6,313 bases of DNA. It comes from Chloroflexota bacterium. GTDB taxonomy: Bacteria > Chloroflexota > Limnocylindria > Limnocylindrales > CSP1-4. Positions 6,259 through 6,313 of the stretch are shown here, piece by piece. The stretch covers positions 1-6,313 of the forward strand of contig JAJYMP010000378.1 of assembly GCA_021786915.1 (NCBI GenBank), read 5' to 3'. Every line of letters starts with the position of its first letter. The first letter of the stretch is position 1. A program made the translations under genes and the position numbers. Under the pieces are notes generated by a model. That model had not been told where the DNA came from. It ran no database searches and saw only the letters and a program-made list of their open reading frames with translations.

Positions 6259-6273
6259 ACCAAACGCGTTGGT
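6259..6273. repeat. Palindrome unit 4, ACCAAA-CGC-GTTGGT
   Basis: The outer five bases of each arm pair (ACCAA/TTGGT). One more outer pair, C6258 with G6274, gives CACCAA-type symmetry. Its centre is 61 bases from the centre of unit 3, the same distance as between units 1 and 2. Confidence 0.6.
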
Positions 6274-6291
6274 GGGCGGGGGCGCGCGGGG

Positions 6292-6306
6292 CAGGGGGAG
6301 CTTGGT
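6292..6306. repeat. Palindrome unit 5, right half only (GAG-CTTGGT)
   Basis: The right arm and centre equal those of unit 3, but the left arm (CAGGGG) is lost. The series may go on past the window end. Confidence 0.45.
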
Positions 6307-6313
6307 GGCCAGG

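Larger units (their letters stand above)
5924..6313. other. 390-bp region without a supported gene
   Basis: It holds the XRE upstream region, the 10-bp GC hairpin, five ACCAA/TTGGT palindromes and the 17-bp direct repeat. A 101-codon minus-strand frame (5958-6263) exists, but its sequence is set by the repeats and shows no family features. I see no tRNA, small RNA or origin signature. Confidence 0.6.
6203..6313. repeat. 17-bp direct repeat pair GGAGCTTGGTGGCCAGG
   Basis: Exact copies lie at 6203-6219 and 6297-6313, starting 94 bases apart. The second copy ends at the window edge, so the true repeat may be longer. They include the right halves of palindrome units 3 and 5. Confidence 0.75.

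Noticed and set aside
6100..6260. Possible tRNA, from GGTTGGTAGC (D-arm-like) and GGGGTTCACGGG (T-arm-like)
   Set aside because: The two pieces are too far apart and no acceptor or anticodon stem can be paired around them.
5958..6263. 101-codon minus-strand frame in the repeat region
   Set aside because: Its residues are dictated by the palindromic repeats. It has no family motif or ribosome-binding site and would overlap the hairpin.
6035..6313. Integron attC sites or a CRISPR array
   Set aside because: The arms do not fit the attC core (RYYYAAC/GTTRRRY), and the repeats are too short and unevenly spaced for CRISPR.

Overview
The window is about 70% G+C by eye, and every gene I can support lies on the minus strand. 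Gene density, leaderless-type initiation and high G+C suggest a soil or groundwater Chloroflexota-like or actinobacterial-type genome. This is an inference from style and gene content; there is no marker gene in the window.

Reading in the direction of transcription (high to low coordinates), there are five genes. (1) A 390-bp stretch with no supported gene (5924-6313) holds a strong GC hairpin and a series of five related palindromes of the form ACCAAS-NNN-STTGGT. (2) A 251-residue XRE-type DNA-binding protein (5168-5923) carries a C-terminal domain that looks like a degenerate PD-(D/E)XK nuclease fold. (3) A two-gene ABC exporter follows: an ATPase (3990-4991) and an ABC-2 type permease (3121-3993). 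They overlap by ATGA, and transcription probably starts at a leaderless promoter (TAGAAT six bases before the ATG). (4) After a 166-bp gap comes an 887-residue molybdenum aldehyde oxidoreductase of the Desulfovibrio Mop type (291-2954). It has two [2Fe-2S] domains fused to the molybdopterin subunit and no FAD domain. (5) Six bases later starts a DsrC/TusE family sulfur-carrier protein (1-284), which runs off the window.

The most interesting points are the tight coupling of a Mop-type oxidoreductase to a DsrC/TusE protein, the unusual CX5CX2C spacing in the first iron-sulfur motif of that enzyme, and the undescribed palindrome series upstream of the XRE gene. The ABC pair and the XRE gene could form a regulator-exporter unit, but the sequence does not prove it. 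No rRNA, tRNA, CRISPR array, insertion sequence or integrase was seen.
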